DNA of 64,000 nt from Paenibacillus antri (GTDB lineage Bacteria; Bacillota; Bacilli; Paenibacillales; YIM-B00363): assembly GCF_005765165.1 (NCBI RefSeq), contig NZ_VCIW01000005.1, positions 62,001 to 126,000 on the forward strand, given 5' to 3'. The notes under the pieces were generated by a model that was not told the origin of the DNA, searched no databases, and worked only from the letters and a program-made list of their open reading frames with translations. Of this stretch, positions 34,205 to 42,916 are shown piece by piece. The position numbers were made by a program, and so were the translations under genes. Every line of letters begins with the position of its first letter. Within the stretch, counting starts at the first letter, position 1.

Positions 34205-35303
34205 CATCGTACGCAGGCTCGTCTTCAAGTTCGTGCTCCAAGTGTTCCTCAGCGTGGTGTGGACCGGTCTGGCCACCGTCGCGACGGGCATCGTCGTCAC
34301 CGCCGCGGCGGACGCGAACAATATCATCGGCTCCTTGTTGAGACTTCTGTTTAGGTTCTTGCCGATCGAGGGATGGGGCGTCTTGGCGCTAATCTTCTAC
34401 TTCCTAACGTTCCTCACCCTGTACCAGTACCGCCGCTTCCGCTATTACGGGGAGATGATTCGCGCCGTTCGGCGCATCGCCGAAGGGCGGTTCGACGTCA
34501 CCGTGCCCGTAAAGCAGAAGGACGACTTCGGCGTGCTGGCGGCCGACATGAATTCCTTGATCGCGCGTTTGAGCACGTCGATCGAGGAGGAGCGGCGCGC
34601 CGAGCAGACGAAGAACGAGCTCATCACGAACGTCTCCCACGATCTTCGGACGCCGCTGACGTCCATCCTGGGCTACCTCGGCCTGATCGACGACGACAAA
34701 TACCGGGACGAGCTCGAGCTGCGGCACTACGTCCAGATCGCGAACGCGAAAGCGAAGCGGCTGCACGGGCTGATCGACGACCTGTTCGAGTATACGCGGA
34801 TGCGTCATGGCGGCATGCCGCTTCGGAAGACGCGGTTCAATCTGACGGAGCTGCTCGGGCAGCTGCTCTCCCAGCATCGTCTCGGCTTGCAGCAGGCGGG
34901 CATGACCGCCTCGCTGTCGGCGCCGCAGACGGCGGTAGAGGTCGTCGGGGATCCGGATAAGCTCGTACGCGTGTTCGAAAATCTGCTGACCAATGCGATG
35001 CGGTACGGACGGGACGGGAAGCGCATCGACGTCGCGGTCCGAACGGGAGGCGGGGCCGCGGAGGTCGACGTCGCCAACTACGGCGAGCCGATTTCGGCCG
35101 CGGATTTGCCGTATATTTTCGAGCGGTTTTACCGCGCGGACAAATCCCGGACCGAGGCGGACGGCGCGCCGGGCTCGGGGCTCGGCCTTGCGATCGCCAA
35201 GGGCATCGTCGACCAGCACGGCGGCGCGATCGCCGCGTACAGCGACGCGAGAAGCACTGTCTTTCAAGTAAGATTGCCGTTGGGAGAGCATCCTCGGACA
35301 TGA
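34194..35303 (+). CDS. VanS-like sensor histidine kinase
   Basis: A 369-residue kinase with two N-terminal transmembrane helices (about 10-38 and 58-78) separated by only a short extracellular loop, a HAMP-like segment (RRIAEGRFDVTVPVKQKDDFGVL), the H-box NVSHDLRTPLTS with the phosphorylated histidine, and an HATPase domain (N box LLTNAMRYG, G box GSGLGLAIAKG). The very short loop argues for sensing inside the membrane, as in intramembrane-sensing kinases of cell-envelope stress. TTG 34194 start lies inside the regulator gene. It ends at a strong terminator. Confidence 0.94.
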   Translation: MTDNIVRRLVFKFVLQVFLSVVWTGLATVATGIVVTAAADANNIIGSLLRLLFRFLPIEGWGVLALIFYFLTFLTLYQYRRFRYYGEMIRAVRRIAEGRFDVTVPVKQKDDFGVLAADMNSLIARLSTSIEEERRAEQTKNELITNVSHDLRTPLTSILGYLGLIDDDKYRDELELRHYVQIANAKAKRLHGLIDDLFEYTRMRHGGMPLRKTRFNLTELLGQLLSQHRLGLQQAGMTASLSAPQTAVEVVGDPDKLVRVFENLLTNAMRYGRDGKRIDVAVRTGGGAAEVDVANYGEPISAADLPYIFERFYRADKSRTEADGAPGSGLGLAIAKGIVDQHGGAIAAYSDARSTVFQVRLPLGEHPRT

Positions 35304-35309
35304 GTAAGC

Positions 35310-35341
35310 GCTGCGGAACGAACGTTCCGCGGCGTTTTTTT
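35310..35341 (+). terminator. terminator of the VanRS-like operon
   Basis: CGCTGCGGAACG (35310-35321) pairs with CGTTCCGCGGCG (35324-35335), with one G-T pair and a tight loop, followed by six T residues. Confidence 0.85.
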
Positions 35342-35346
35342 AATCC

Positions 35347-35404
35347 GTTCTTAAGAAAATCTTATGGTTTCGTTACTACGTTCTTAATCTTGCGCCTGTA
35401 CAAT
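35347..35404 (+). promoter_or_regulatory. possible response-regulator target region before 35443
   Basis: GTTCTTAA occurs at 35347 and again at 35380, 33 bp (three helical turns) apart; the first forms the palindrome TTCTTAAGAA. A TACAAT -10 candidate lies at 35399-35404. The TTAAG core recalls the repeats in front of the VanR-like gene. Functional assignment is an inference. Confidence 0.4.
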
Positions 35405-35442
35405 GAATCTTAGAAAACGGATATGAGCGAGGTGAACGCAGG

Positions 35443-35706
35443 ATGGCGATGGCGTTCGAAGAGAAGATTTTGCTGCTGAGACGGTACGAACAGCGCGTCT
35501 ATTCGATTTGCCTGCATCTCGTCCGGGAGGAGAAGCTCGCGAGCGAAGCGGCCGAAGCGGCGCTCGTCGCCTTGTTCGGCGACCCGGCGTTCGCCGCCGG
35601 ATCGGAAGGGGAGCGGTCCCGATCGGCGCGCGCCGCCGCCGTCCGCCACGCTCTGCTGCTTCATTCCAATGAGAGAGGGTTCGATTATGCACGCGCACAC
35701 GGCTGA
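35443..35706 (+). CDS. small sigma-70 region-2-like protein, function unknown
   Basis: An 87-residue protein. Residues 6-45, EEKILLLRRYEQRVYSICLHL then VREEKLASEAAEAALVALFGD, look like the start of sigma-70 region 2 in ECF factors (helix 1 and 2), but regions 2.3-4 are missing, so it cannot work as a complete sigma factor. ATG 35443 has GAGCGAGGTGAA upstream. Its end overlaps the following membrane protein by 20 bp in another frame, so the pair is translationally coupled. It could be a truncated sigma factor, a regulatory partner, or chance similarity. Confidence 0.6.
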   Translation: MAMAFEEKILLLRRYEQRVYSICLHLVREEKLASEAAEAALVALFGDPAFAAGSEGERSRSARAAAVRHALLLHSNERGFDYARAHG

Positions 35707-36742
35707 GAAACATCCGACGGTCGCTTTCTTGTTATCCCTGATTCCCGGGGTCGGCCATTTGTACTTGGGGAAATACGTCAGAACGCTGCTGTACGGCGGC
35801 GCCGCGGCCGCTCCGCTCGCGCTGCTCGCCTTGTTTACGCTGGTGGAAGGCTTCGCGATCGAGGCGTTCTCCCTTGCGGCGTTGGCGGTATTTTTCGTCT
35901 GGAGCGTCAATATGATCGATATGGCGATTACGCTGACGCTGCGGAGACCGTACGCGCCGGGCGGCTTTCCGGAGGCTCCGTCTCCGCGGCGGGATCGAAC
36001 GATCGCGACGATGCTGTCGCTGCTTCCGGGGATCGGCCACATCTATTTAGGACGGAGTCGCCGCGGGTTGACGCTCTTGATCGCCGCGGCCGCCTGCGCC
36101 ATCGTTCCGCTCCTGGCGGCGCTCGTGTTGGGCGAAGAGACGATGCTGCTCGGCTGGTTCGCGGTGCCGGCGCTCATCGCGTTCGCCGCGATCGACGCCG
36201 CGGAAGCGGCGAATCGCTCCGAGCTCGACGCCTTGCGGCCCGAGGACGACTTCGACGCTTGGTTCGTTCCCGGGTCGGACGGCCGTCGTCCGGTCGTCGC
36301 CCTGTTCCTGTCGCTCGTGCCCGGGGTAGGGCATCTGTACCTCGGCTCGCTGTTCGCCGGGCTTCGATTGCTCGGCGCCTTGCTCCTGCTCCTATTCTTA
36401 AAGCGGGAATACGGCATCGACTTGGCCGTCTACGCGCTGCCGCTGCTGTGGTGTTGGGCGTTCTTCGACGCGCTCCGCCGCGTGTCGCCGGTCGGCTTCG
36501 GCGGCTTGGACGCCGACGAGGCGCCGGTATGGTCGTCCGCGGTCGCTCGCTGGGCGGGCATCGGACTGATCGTGCTCGGGGGATACGTCGCATTCGACCG
36601 CATCGTCGTTTCGGCGGCGCTCGAGTGGCTGCCGAACGCGGATTGGTTGTTCAGGTACCGCCGCTGGGCGGAGCCGATGCTGATCGCCGGGCTGTTCCTC
36701 GGCGTCGGGCTCGAGCTGCTGCGCGGACGGCATCGTACGTAA
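35687..36742 (+). CDS. membrane protein with three TM2-like repeats
   Basis: A 351-residue integral membrane protein with three copies of one unit: LSLIPGVGHLYLGKYVRTLL near residue 16, LSLLPGIGHIYLGRSRRGL near 110 and LSLVPGVGHLYLGSLFAGLR near 205. Each is followed by a pair of hydrophobic helices, which is the shape of a TM2-type domain repeated. The C-terminus has two further helices. ATG 35687 with GAGAGAGGG upstream; it overlaps the previous gene. The conserved P-G-x-G-H-x-Y-L-G motif in each copy is striking. Its function is unknown. Confidence 0.8.
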   Translation: MHAHTAEKHPTVAFLLSLIPGVGHLYLGKYVRTLLYGGAAAAPLALLALFTLVEGFAIEAFSLAALAVFFVWSVNMIDMAITLTLRRPYAPGGFPEAPSPRRDRTIATMLSLLPGIGHIYLGRSRRGLTLLIAAAACAIVPLLAALVLGEETMLLGWFAVPALIAFAAIDAAEAANRSELDALRPEDDFDAWFVPGSDGRRPVVALFLSLVPGVGHLYLGSLFAGLRLLGALLLLLFLKREYGIDLAVYALPLLWCWAFFDALRRVSPVGFGGLDADEAPVWSSAVARWAGIGLIVLGGYVAFDRIVVSAALEWLPNADWLFRYRRWAEPMLIAGLFLGVGLELLRGRHRT

Positions 36743-36823
36743 CGATAGGGGGAGGGCGGAGACGCTCTCCCCCTTGGCGTTGCCCCCCCTTCTTATGGTA
36801 TAAAGAGGGAAGGAGGCGATGAA

Positions 36824-38056
36824 ATGGCAACGTTCGAACAACATTTACATAACTATGTGAGCTTGGGGGTCCGGGTCGGCGTCAATCTGCAGCCGGGCCA
36901 GACGCTCGTCATTCAGGCGCCCACGACGGCGGCCGAGCTCGTCCGGTTGGCGGCGAAAGAAGCGTATTCGCTCGGCGCCCGTTACGTGCACGTCGAATGG
37001 AACGACGACCCGTTGACTCGCATCCGATACGAGCTTGCGCCGGAGGAGTCGTTCGGCGACGGCCCGGCGCTGCGGGCGCACAATTACGATCAGCTGATCG
37101 CGCGAGACGCCGCGTTCTTGTCGCTCGTATCCGCCAATCCGGACCTGCTGACGGGGATCGACCCCGATCGGGTGGCGGCGGCGACGAAGGCGATGCGGTC
37201 GGCGATGACGAACTTCTACGACGGGGTACGTTCCGACAAGTTCAGCTGGAGCATCCTTGCCGTGGCGAGCGAGGTGTGGGCGGATAAGATGTTCCCGAAC
37301 GAACCGCAGGAACGCCGGCTCGAGACGCTCTGGAACGCGATTTTCCGCGCGACGCGGGCGGATTTGGCGGATCCGGTGGGCGCATGGAACGCGCACTTGA
37401 AGCAGCTGGCCGAGAAGAGCGATTACCTGAACGCCAAGCGGTACCGCGCGCTGCATTATACTGCCCCGGGCACCGATCTCGTCGTGGAGCTGGCGGACGA
37501 TCATCAGTGGGTCGCCGGGGACAGCGTCAACGAGAAGGGCACGACGTTCGTCGCCAACATGCCGACGGAGGAAGTGTTCACGGCGCCGAAGCGCGACGGC
37601 GTGAACGGCACGGTGCGCAGCACGAAGCCGCTCAACTACGGCGGAACGCTGATCGACGACTTCGCCTTCACGTTCAAGGACGGGAAGATCGTCGACTTCT
37701 CGGCAGGCACCGGGGGCGAGACGCTGAAGCGTCTGCTCGATACCGACGAGGGGGCCCGCTATTTAGGCGAGGCCGCGCTCGTCCCGCATCGTTCGCCGAT
37801 CTCGGATACGGGGATGATCTTCTACAATACGTTGTTCGACGAGAACGCGTCGAACCATCTCGCCATCGGCAGCGCCTACGCCTTCAGCGTGATAGGCGGC
37901 AAGACGATGACGAAGGAGCAGCTCGCGTCCAAGGGGCTGAACGACAGCTTGACGCACGTCGACTTCATGATCGGCTCCGCCGAGATGAACATCGACGGGC
38001 TGACGGCGGACGGCGAGCGGGAGCCGATCTTCCGCGGCGGCAATTGGGCGATCTAA
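36824..38056 (+). CDS. aminopeptidase, M29 (thermophilic AmpS/AP-T) family
   Basis: A 410-residue metalloaminopeptidase of normal M29 length. It has a RossmannoId N-terminal domain (NLQPGQTLVIQAPTTAAELVRLAAKEAYSLGA) and a C-terminal catalytic part with NMPTEEVFTAPKRDGVNGTVRSTKPL, LGEAALVPHRSPIS, FDENASNHLAIG and SLTHVDFMIGSAEMNIDG, which hold the His, Glu and Asp metal ligands. It removes N-terminal residues from peptides in the cytoplasm. ATG 36824 follows GGAGGCGATGAA. It is a monocistronic unit ending at a strong terminator. Confidence 0.95.
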   Translation: MATFEQHLHNYVSLGVRVGVNLQPGQTLVIQAPTTAAELVRLAAKEAYSLGARYVHVEWNDDPLTRIRYELAPEESFGDGPALRAHNYDQLIARDAAFLSLVSANPDLLTGIDPDRVAAATKAMRSAMTNFYDGVRSDKFSWSILAVASEVWADKMFPNEPQERRLETLWNAIFRATRADLADPVGAWNAHLKQLAEKSDYLNAKRYRALHYTAPGTDLVVELADDHQWVAGDSVNEKGTTFVANMPTEEVFTAPKRDGVNGTVRSTKPLNYGGTLIDDFAFTFKDGKIVDFSAGTGGETLKRLLDTDEGARYLGEAALVPHRSPISDTGMIFYNTLFDENASNHLAIGSAYAFSVIGGKTMTKEQLASKGLNDSLTHVDFMIGSAEMNIDGLTADGEREPIFRGGNWAI

Positions 38057-38078
38057 TCGGTAGGCATGTATTGGAAAA

Positions 38079-38110
38079 AGGCCGGCATCGGGGTTCCCGA
38101 TGCCGGCCTT
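38079..38110 (+). terminator. bidirectional terminator between aminopeptidase and aldo/keto reductase
   Basis: AAGGCCGGCATCGGG (38079-38093) and CCCGATGCCGGCCTT (38096-38110) are perfectly complementary over 15 bp with a minimal loop. A residues precede and T residues follow, fitting both converging genes. Confidence 0.8.
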
Positions 38111-38129
38111 GCTTGCGCTTCGCGCCTTG

Positions 38130-39128
38130 TTATCCGCGAAGCACGTCTTCGATGCGCTGCAGCTCTTCGCTCGCGAAGTCGAGGTTGTCCAGCGCGGCGA
38201 CGTTCTCCTCGATTTGGCTCGCCCGACTGGCGCCGATGAGCGCCGACGTCACTCTTCCTTCGCGGAGCACCCAAGCGAGCGCCAGCTGCGCCAGGGACTG
38301 TCCGCGAGCGGAGGCGATCTCGTTCAGCTTGCGCACCTTCGCGACTTTCTCCTCGGTGACGTCCTTCGCGTTCAGGAACGGCGACGTCGTCTTCGCCGCG
38401 CGGGAATCGCTCGGGATGTCCCCGGCCAAGTATTTGTTGGTCAGCAGTCCTTGCGCCAACGGCGTGAAGGCGATGCTGCCGACGCCGTTCTCTTGGAGGA
38501 CGTCTTGCAAGCCGTTCTCGATCCAACGGTTGAACATCGAATAAGACGGCTGATGAATCAACAGCGGCGTGCCCAACTCGCGAAGGATGCGCACCGCTTC
38601 GCGCGTCTGCTCGGCCGAGTAATTGGAGATGCCGACGTACAACGCCTTGCCTTGCCGGACGACGTGGTCGAGCGCGGCCATCGTCTCCTCGAGCGGCGTC
38701 TCCGGGTCGGGGCGGTGGGAGTAGAAAATATCGACGTAGTCGACATTGAGCCGCTTCAAGCTCTGGTCGAGACTCGAGACGATGTACTTCCGCGAGCCCC
38801 ATTCGCCGTACGGCCCCGGCCACATATAGTAGCCCGCTTTCGTCGAGACGATCAGCTCGTCGCGGTACGGCGCCAAGTCGGTCTTCAGCAGGCGGCCGAA
38901 CATCTCTTCGGCGGAGCCCGGAGGCGGACCGTAGTTGTTCGCCAGATCGAAATGCGTAATGCCGAGGTCGAACGCCTTGCGCACCATGTCGCGGCCGTTC
39001 TCGAACGTGTCGACGCCTCCGAAGTTGTGCCAGAGGCCGAGAGAGATCGCCGGCAGCTTCAAGCCGGAAGCCCCGGTTCGCCGATACTTCATTCCTTCGT
39101 ATCTCGAAGAATTGGCTGCATATGGCAT
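38130..39128 (-). CDS. aldo/keto reductase (L-glyceraldehyde 3-phosphate reductase-like)
   Basis: A 332-residue NADPH-dependent aldo/keto reductase. The catalytic tetrad is visible: Asp and Tyr in HFDLANNYGPP, Lys in VSTKAGYYM and His in FYSHRPDPETP. The extended substrate loop and the N-terminus MKYRRTGASGLKLPAISLGLWHNFG match the AKR14 group (YghZ/GpR type). It starts at ATG 39128 with GGAGGAAT upstream on the minus strand. It is transcribed alone, convergent with the aminopeptidase. The substrate is not determined. Confidence 0.93.
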   Translation of the reverse strand: MPYAANSSRYEGMKYRRTGASGLKLPAISLGLWHNFGGVDTFENGRDMVRKAFDLGITHFDLANNYGPPPGSAEEMFGRLLKTDLAPYRDELIVSTKAGYYMWPGPYGEWGSRKYIVSSLDQSLKRLNVDYVDIFYSHRPDPETPLEETMAALDHVVRQGKALYVGISNYSAEQTREAVRILRELGTPLLIHQPSYSMFNRWIENGLQDVLQENGVGSIAFTPLAQGLLTNKYLAGDIPSDSRAAKTTSPFLNAKDVTEEKVAKVRKLNEIASARGQSLAQLALAWVLREGRVTSALIGASRASQIEENVAALDNLDFASEELQRIEDVLRG

Positions 39129-39286
39129 AAAAAAGATTCCTCCCGTTCGTAGTTTCGTGTAACATATACCATTATAGTGAAACCGCATTCGCGAAAGCAA
39201 AGGAGGAGTTGCATTCGATTTCGAATCGCGCTTCGGCTATAATGAACGCGATTGGATTTCGTAAAAGAGAGACGAGGGAATAATCG

Positions 39287-40660
39287 ATGAGCAGATGGAA
39301 GTGGATCCCCGCCATGCTCGCCTCGGCGCTTGCGGGCGGCGCCGTGGCTTATACATACGCGAGCTTGAACCAGAGCGGTATCTCCAAGCTGGAGAACGCG
39401 ATGGATCTGATCGAAGACGGATATTTGGAGCCGGTCGACCGGTCGAAGCTGATCGACGGCGCGATCGAAGGCATGCTGCGGTCGCTCGAGGATCCGTATA
39501 CGACGTATATGGATCAAGAGGAAGCGAAAGCGTTCTACGAAAGCATCAACGCTTCCTTCGAAGGCATCGGCGCGACGATGGAGGAGATCGACGGCCGCAT
39601 CGTCGTCGTGGCTCCGATCAAGGGTTCGCCCGCGGAGGCGGCCGGCGTCAAACCGGGCGATCAGGTGATCAAGGTCGGGGACAAGAGCCTGGAGGGCATG
39701 AAGGTGCATGAAGCCGTCCTGCTTATCCGCGGGAAGAAAGGAACGACAGCCGACTTGACGATCGTTCGGGACGGCAAAGAGGTGAAGCTGTCGATCGTGC
39801 GAGACACGATCCCGCTCGAGACGGTATACGCCGAGCTGAGGGAAGACGGCGTGGGCGTCATACGGATTTCGTCGTTCGCGGAAACGACGTCCGAAGAATA
39901 CCTGAAGGAAGCGAAGCGGCTCCTGAGCGAAGGAATGAAGGGGCTCGTGCTCGACCTCCGGCAAAACCCGGGCGGTCTCACCGACACGGCCGAGGAAGTC
40001 GCGGAGACGCTCGTGCCCGACGGAGAACCGATCGTTCAATTCAAGCGACGCGGCCACCCCGCGGAAGTATCCCGATCCGACTATAACGATATCGGTCTCG
40101 GGGAGCTTCCCGTCGTCGTGTTGATCGACGCCGGGAGCGCAAGCGCGGCGGAGATCGTCGCCGGGGCGCTGCAGCAATCCGCGGGCGTTCGGCTCGTCGG
40201 CGAGAAGTCGTTCGGGAAGGGAACGGCGCAGCTCAGCCAACCGTTCCAAGACGGCTCGAACATGAAGTATACGGTCGCCGAGTGGCTGACGCCGAACGGG
40301 AACACGATCAACAAGAGCGGATTGACGCCGGACGTTCCCGTCTCGCTGCCGTCGTACGCCTCGCTGCCGATCGTCGAGTCCGATCTCGTCATGAAGGAGA
40401 ACGAATTTTCCGGCGAGATCAAGACCGTCCAGACGATGCTGAAAGCGGTCGGCTTCGATCCGGGCCGGGAGGACGGCTTCTTCGACGCGAACACGACGAA
40501 GGCCGTACGGGACTATCAGGCGTCGAAGAAGCTCGAGTCGACCGGGATCGCGACGGGGGAGACGACCCGCGTGCTGATCGAGGATGTCAGAGCGCTGATT
40601 CAAGCGAACGATACGCAGTTGGAAAAGGCGGCGGAGTTGGTCAAGGAACAGATGAAATGA
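39287..40660 (+). CDS. S41-family C-terminal processing protease with peptidoglycan-binding domain
   Basis: A 457-residue secreted or membrane-anchored protease: an N-terminal hydrophobic anchor (residues 6-24), a PDZ domain (about 90-180, GSPAEAAGVKPGDQVIKVGD) and the S41 catalytic core with Ser in DAGSASAAEI and Lys in GEKSFGKGTAQ. A C-terminal PG_binding_1 domain follows (FDPGREDGFFDANTTKAVRDYQ). This is the CtpA/CtpB architecture; CtpB of Bacillus activates sigma-K processing during sporulation. ATG 39287. The gene is divergent from the aldo/keto reductase. Confidence 0.94.
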   Translation: MSRWKWIPAMLASALAGGAVAYTYASLNQSGISKLENAMDLIEDGYLEPVDRSKLIDGAIEGMLRSLEDPYTTYMDQEEAKAFYESINASFEGIGATMEEIDGRIVVVAPIKGSPAEAAGVKPGDQVIKVGDKSLEGMKVHEAVLLIRGKKGTTADLTIVRDGKEVKLSIVRDTIPLETVYAELREDGVGVIRISSFAETTSEEYLKEAKRLLSEGMKGLVLDLRQNPGGLTDTAEEVAETLVPDGEPIVQFKRRGHPAEVSRSDYNDIGLGELPVVVLIDAGSASAAEIVAGALQQSAGVRLVGEKSFGKGTAQLSQPFQDGSNMKYTVAEWLTPNGNTINKSGLTPDVPVSLPSYASLPIVESDLVMKENEFSGEIKTVQTMLKAVGFDPGREDGFFDANTTKAVRDYQASKKLESTGIATGETTRVLIEDVRALIQANDTQLEKAAELVKEQMK

Positions 40661-40776
40661 TCGGTTCGACAACAAACGGTAATAAACAGTTGTAAATAAC
40701 AGGTGATTGCAATAAACTGGGAATGTCCGCAGCGACGGTACCGATAACCTTCTTTATGACAAGGGAGAGAGAACAG

Positions 40777-41736
40777 ATGCCAGCATTGGATATGCCGTTG
40801 GAACAGTTGAAACAATATAAAGGACGCAGTCCGAAGCCGGACGATTTCGACGCGTATTGGTCGAGAGCGTTGGCGGAGCTCGACGCGACGGCGCCGGAAA
40901 TCGAGCTGACGCCCAGCGCGTTCCAGGCGCCGAACGCGGAATGCTACGATCTGACGTTCACAGGCGTACGGGGCGCTCGGGTGTACGCCAAGCACCTGCG
41001 CCCCAAAGGCGCGACGGGACCGACGCCGGCTGTGCTGATCTTCCACGGATATAGCGGCAGCTCGGGCGATTGGGCGGACAAACTCAATTGGGTGAACCTC
41101 GGCTTCTCCGTCTTCGCTATGGATTGCCGCGGTCAGGGCGGCAAGTCCGAGGACGTGGGCGGCGTGAAGGGAAATACGCTGCGCGGTCTGTTTATCCGCG
41201 GACTGGATTCCGGCCCGGATCACCTGACGATGCGCCACGTCTTCCTTGATACGGCGCAGCTCGCGAGAGCGGCGATGGCGATGCCGGAGATCGACGCGGA
41301 TCGCGTCGGCGCGACCGGCGGTTCGCAAGGCGGCGCGCTTGCGCTCGTCTGCGCCGCGCTCGAGCCGAGGGTGAAGCGCTGCGTTTCGATCTTCCCGTTC
41401 CTCAGCGACTACAAGCGCGTCTGGGAGATGGACCTCGCGAAGGACGCTTACGAAGAGCTTCGGACGTATTTCCGCCTGTTCGACCCTCGCCACGAGCGCG
41501 AGGCCGAGGTGTTCAACACGCTGGGCTACATCGACGTGCAGTACCTCGCGGAGCGCATCCAGGGCGAGGTTCTTATGGGCATTAGTCTGATGGACAACAT
41601 CTGCCCGCCTTCGACGCAGTTTGCGGCGTACAATCGAATTTCCGCCCCGAAGAGCCATATTATATATCCGGACTTCGGACACGAAGGGCTTCCGGGCTTT
41701 AACGACGACGCGTACTTGTTTTTATCCAAGTTATAA
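40777..41736 (+). CDS. acetylxylan esterase / cephalosporin-C deacetylase (CE7)
   Basis: A 319-residue alpha/beta hydrolase of carbohydrate esterase family 7, normal length 318-325. The family signature sites are present: RGQGG, GGSQGG around the nucleophile Ser, and the histidine in FGHEGLPGF near the end. The N-terminus MPALDMPLEQLKQYKGRSPKP is typical. It deacetylates xylo-oligosaccharides and cephalosporins in the cytoplasm. ATG 40777 follows AAGGGAGAG. No xylan-utilisation genes are beside it. Confidence 0.94.
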   Translation: MPALDMPLEQLKQYKGRSPKPDDFDAYWSRALAELDATAPEIELTPSAFQAPNAECYDLTFTGVRGARVYAKHLRPKGATGPTPAVLIFHGYSGSSGDWADKLNWVNLGFSVFAMDCRGQGGKSEDVGGVKGNTLRGLFIRGLDSGPDHLTMRHVFLDTAQLARAAMAMPEIDADRVGATGGSQGGALALVCAALEPRVKRCVSIFPFLSDYKRVWEMDLAKDAYEELRTYFRLFDPRHEREAEVFNTLGYIDVQYLAERIQGEVLMGISLMDNICPPSTQFAAYNRISAPKSHIIYPDFGHEGLPGFNDDAYLFLSKL

Positions 41737-41797
41737 CGATTCGCTTTTCGGCATAATTCCTTCCTTAACGGACGACATTACCACTGAGGTGGTGTCG

Positions 41798-42253
41798 ATG
41801 AACAGAGCGATTATTACGGGTCTCAGCACGATCGCGGCGACCCAAGCCCTGAAGCTGCCGCTCGAATACGCGACGAACGGCACATGGAACTGGAAGACGT
41901 TGTTTCGCACCGGCGGCATGCCGAGCTCCCACTCCGCGGGCGTCGCTTCGCTGGCGACGTATATCGCGTTGAAGAAGGGCGTCAAGGCGGTCGACTTCGC
42001 GATCAGCTCCATTTTCGGACTTATCGTTATGTATGACGCCATGGGCATCCGCCGCCATGCCGGCGAGATGGCGGTGGAGTTGAACGATCTGGACGAGCGG
42101 GTCGAGAAGCTCGCCGATCAGCATCCGGGGTTGTATCACCGGGAGCGTCGCGCGGAGCTGAAGGAAGAGCTCGGACACTTGCCGAGGGAGGTCGCCGTCG
42201 GCGCGATGCTCGGCATCGCGGCGGGCATCCTCAGTTACGCATGCGAATCCTAA
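41798..42253 (+). CDS. divergent PAP2-family membrane protein (YuiD-like)
   Basis: A 151-residue protein of the divergent PAP2 family (DUF212). It shows TGGMPSSHSAGVASLAT, the phosphatase-like SH motif, and the arginine/histidine in MGIRRHAGEMAVELN. Several hydrophobic helices are present, with a charged segment at about 88-128. ATG 41798 with GAGGTGGTG upstream. Homologues are assumed to act on lipid phosphates, but catalysis has not been shown. A hairpin follows. Confidence 0.92.
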   Translation: MNRAIITGLSTIAATQALKLPLEYATNGTWNWKTLFRTGGMPSSHSAGVASLATYIALKKGVKAVDFAISSIFGLIVMYDAMGIRRHAGEMAVELNDLDERVEKLADQHPGLYHRERRAELKEELGHLPREVAVGAMLGIAAGILSYACES

Positions 42254-42268
42254 ATCTTTCGAACGAGC

Positions 42269-42294
42269 GAGGCCTTCCTTCGGGAAGGCCTCTT
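42269..42294 (+). terminator. hairpin after the PAP2-like gene
   Basis: GAGGCCTTCC (42269-42278), TTCG tetraloop, GGAAGGCCTC (42283-42292). It is a very stable stem, although only a short T-rich tail follows. Confidence 0.6.
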
Positions 42295-42364
42295 CCGTGC
42301 GCGGCCGCCGTTTGGTATAGTTGACTTCATCCAAGGAATGGGAAATCAGGGGGAGTGGAACCGG

Positions 42365-42916
42365 ATGGCGTATCGGTATTGGGAAGGGGAACGGATCTCG
42401 CTTCGGGCGCTTCGGGCGTCCGACGCCGCCTTGTTTCGGTCGTTCGACGACGAGGTTTCGCGGAATCTCGACGGCGTTCACGGGCCGATGTCGGACGCGA
42501 AGTTTCAGAGCTGGTTCGAACAGCAGCAGAAGGCCCGATTCGACGATTCGAATCGATGGGTGGCCGACGACAAGGAGGGCGTTCCCGTCGGGACGATCGA
42601 CACGTTCCAGTGCAATCGCCGGCACGGCACGTTCAAGTACGGCATCGCCGTCGCCGACGGACATCGCGGCATGGGATACGCGTCGGAGATGATCGTAATG
42701 ACGCTCCGGTATTACTTCCTCGAGCTCGGGTATCAGAAGGTAACGCCGCATGCGTTCGCGTTCAACGAGGCGTCGATCCGGCTGCATGAGAAGCTTGGCT
42801 TCCGGCTCGAAGGCCGGCTGCGGAGCATGATGTACACGAACGGCGCGTATCACGACGAGCTTCATTACGGCATGACGCGCGACGAATTCGCCGCGCTTCA
42901 CGGTGCGGGACGATGA
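42365..42916 (+). CDS. GNAT-family N-acetyltransferase
   Basis: A 183-residue GNAT acetyltransferase. The acetyl-CoA-binding signature is seen in VADGHRGMGYASEMIVMTLRYYF, followed by AFNEASIRLHEKLGFRLEGRLR, typical of RimJ/RimL-like or streptothricin-type N-acetyltransferases. ATG 42365 is chosen (GGGGGAG 9-10 bp upstream); an in-frame ATG at 42338 also has AAGGA close by and cannot be excluded. It overlaps the next gene by 4 bp (ATGA). The substrate is unknown. Confidence 0.88.
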   Translation: MAYRYWEGERISLRALRASDAALFRSFDDEVSRNLDGVHGPMSDAKFQSWFEQQQKARFDDSNRWVADDKEGVPVGTIDTFQCNRRHGTFKYGIAVADGHRGMGYASEMIVMTLRYYFLELGYQKVTPHAFAFNEASIRLHEKLGFRLEGRLRSMMYTNGAYHDELHYGMTRDEFAALHGAGR

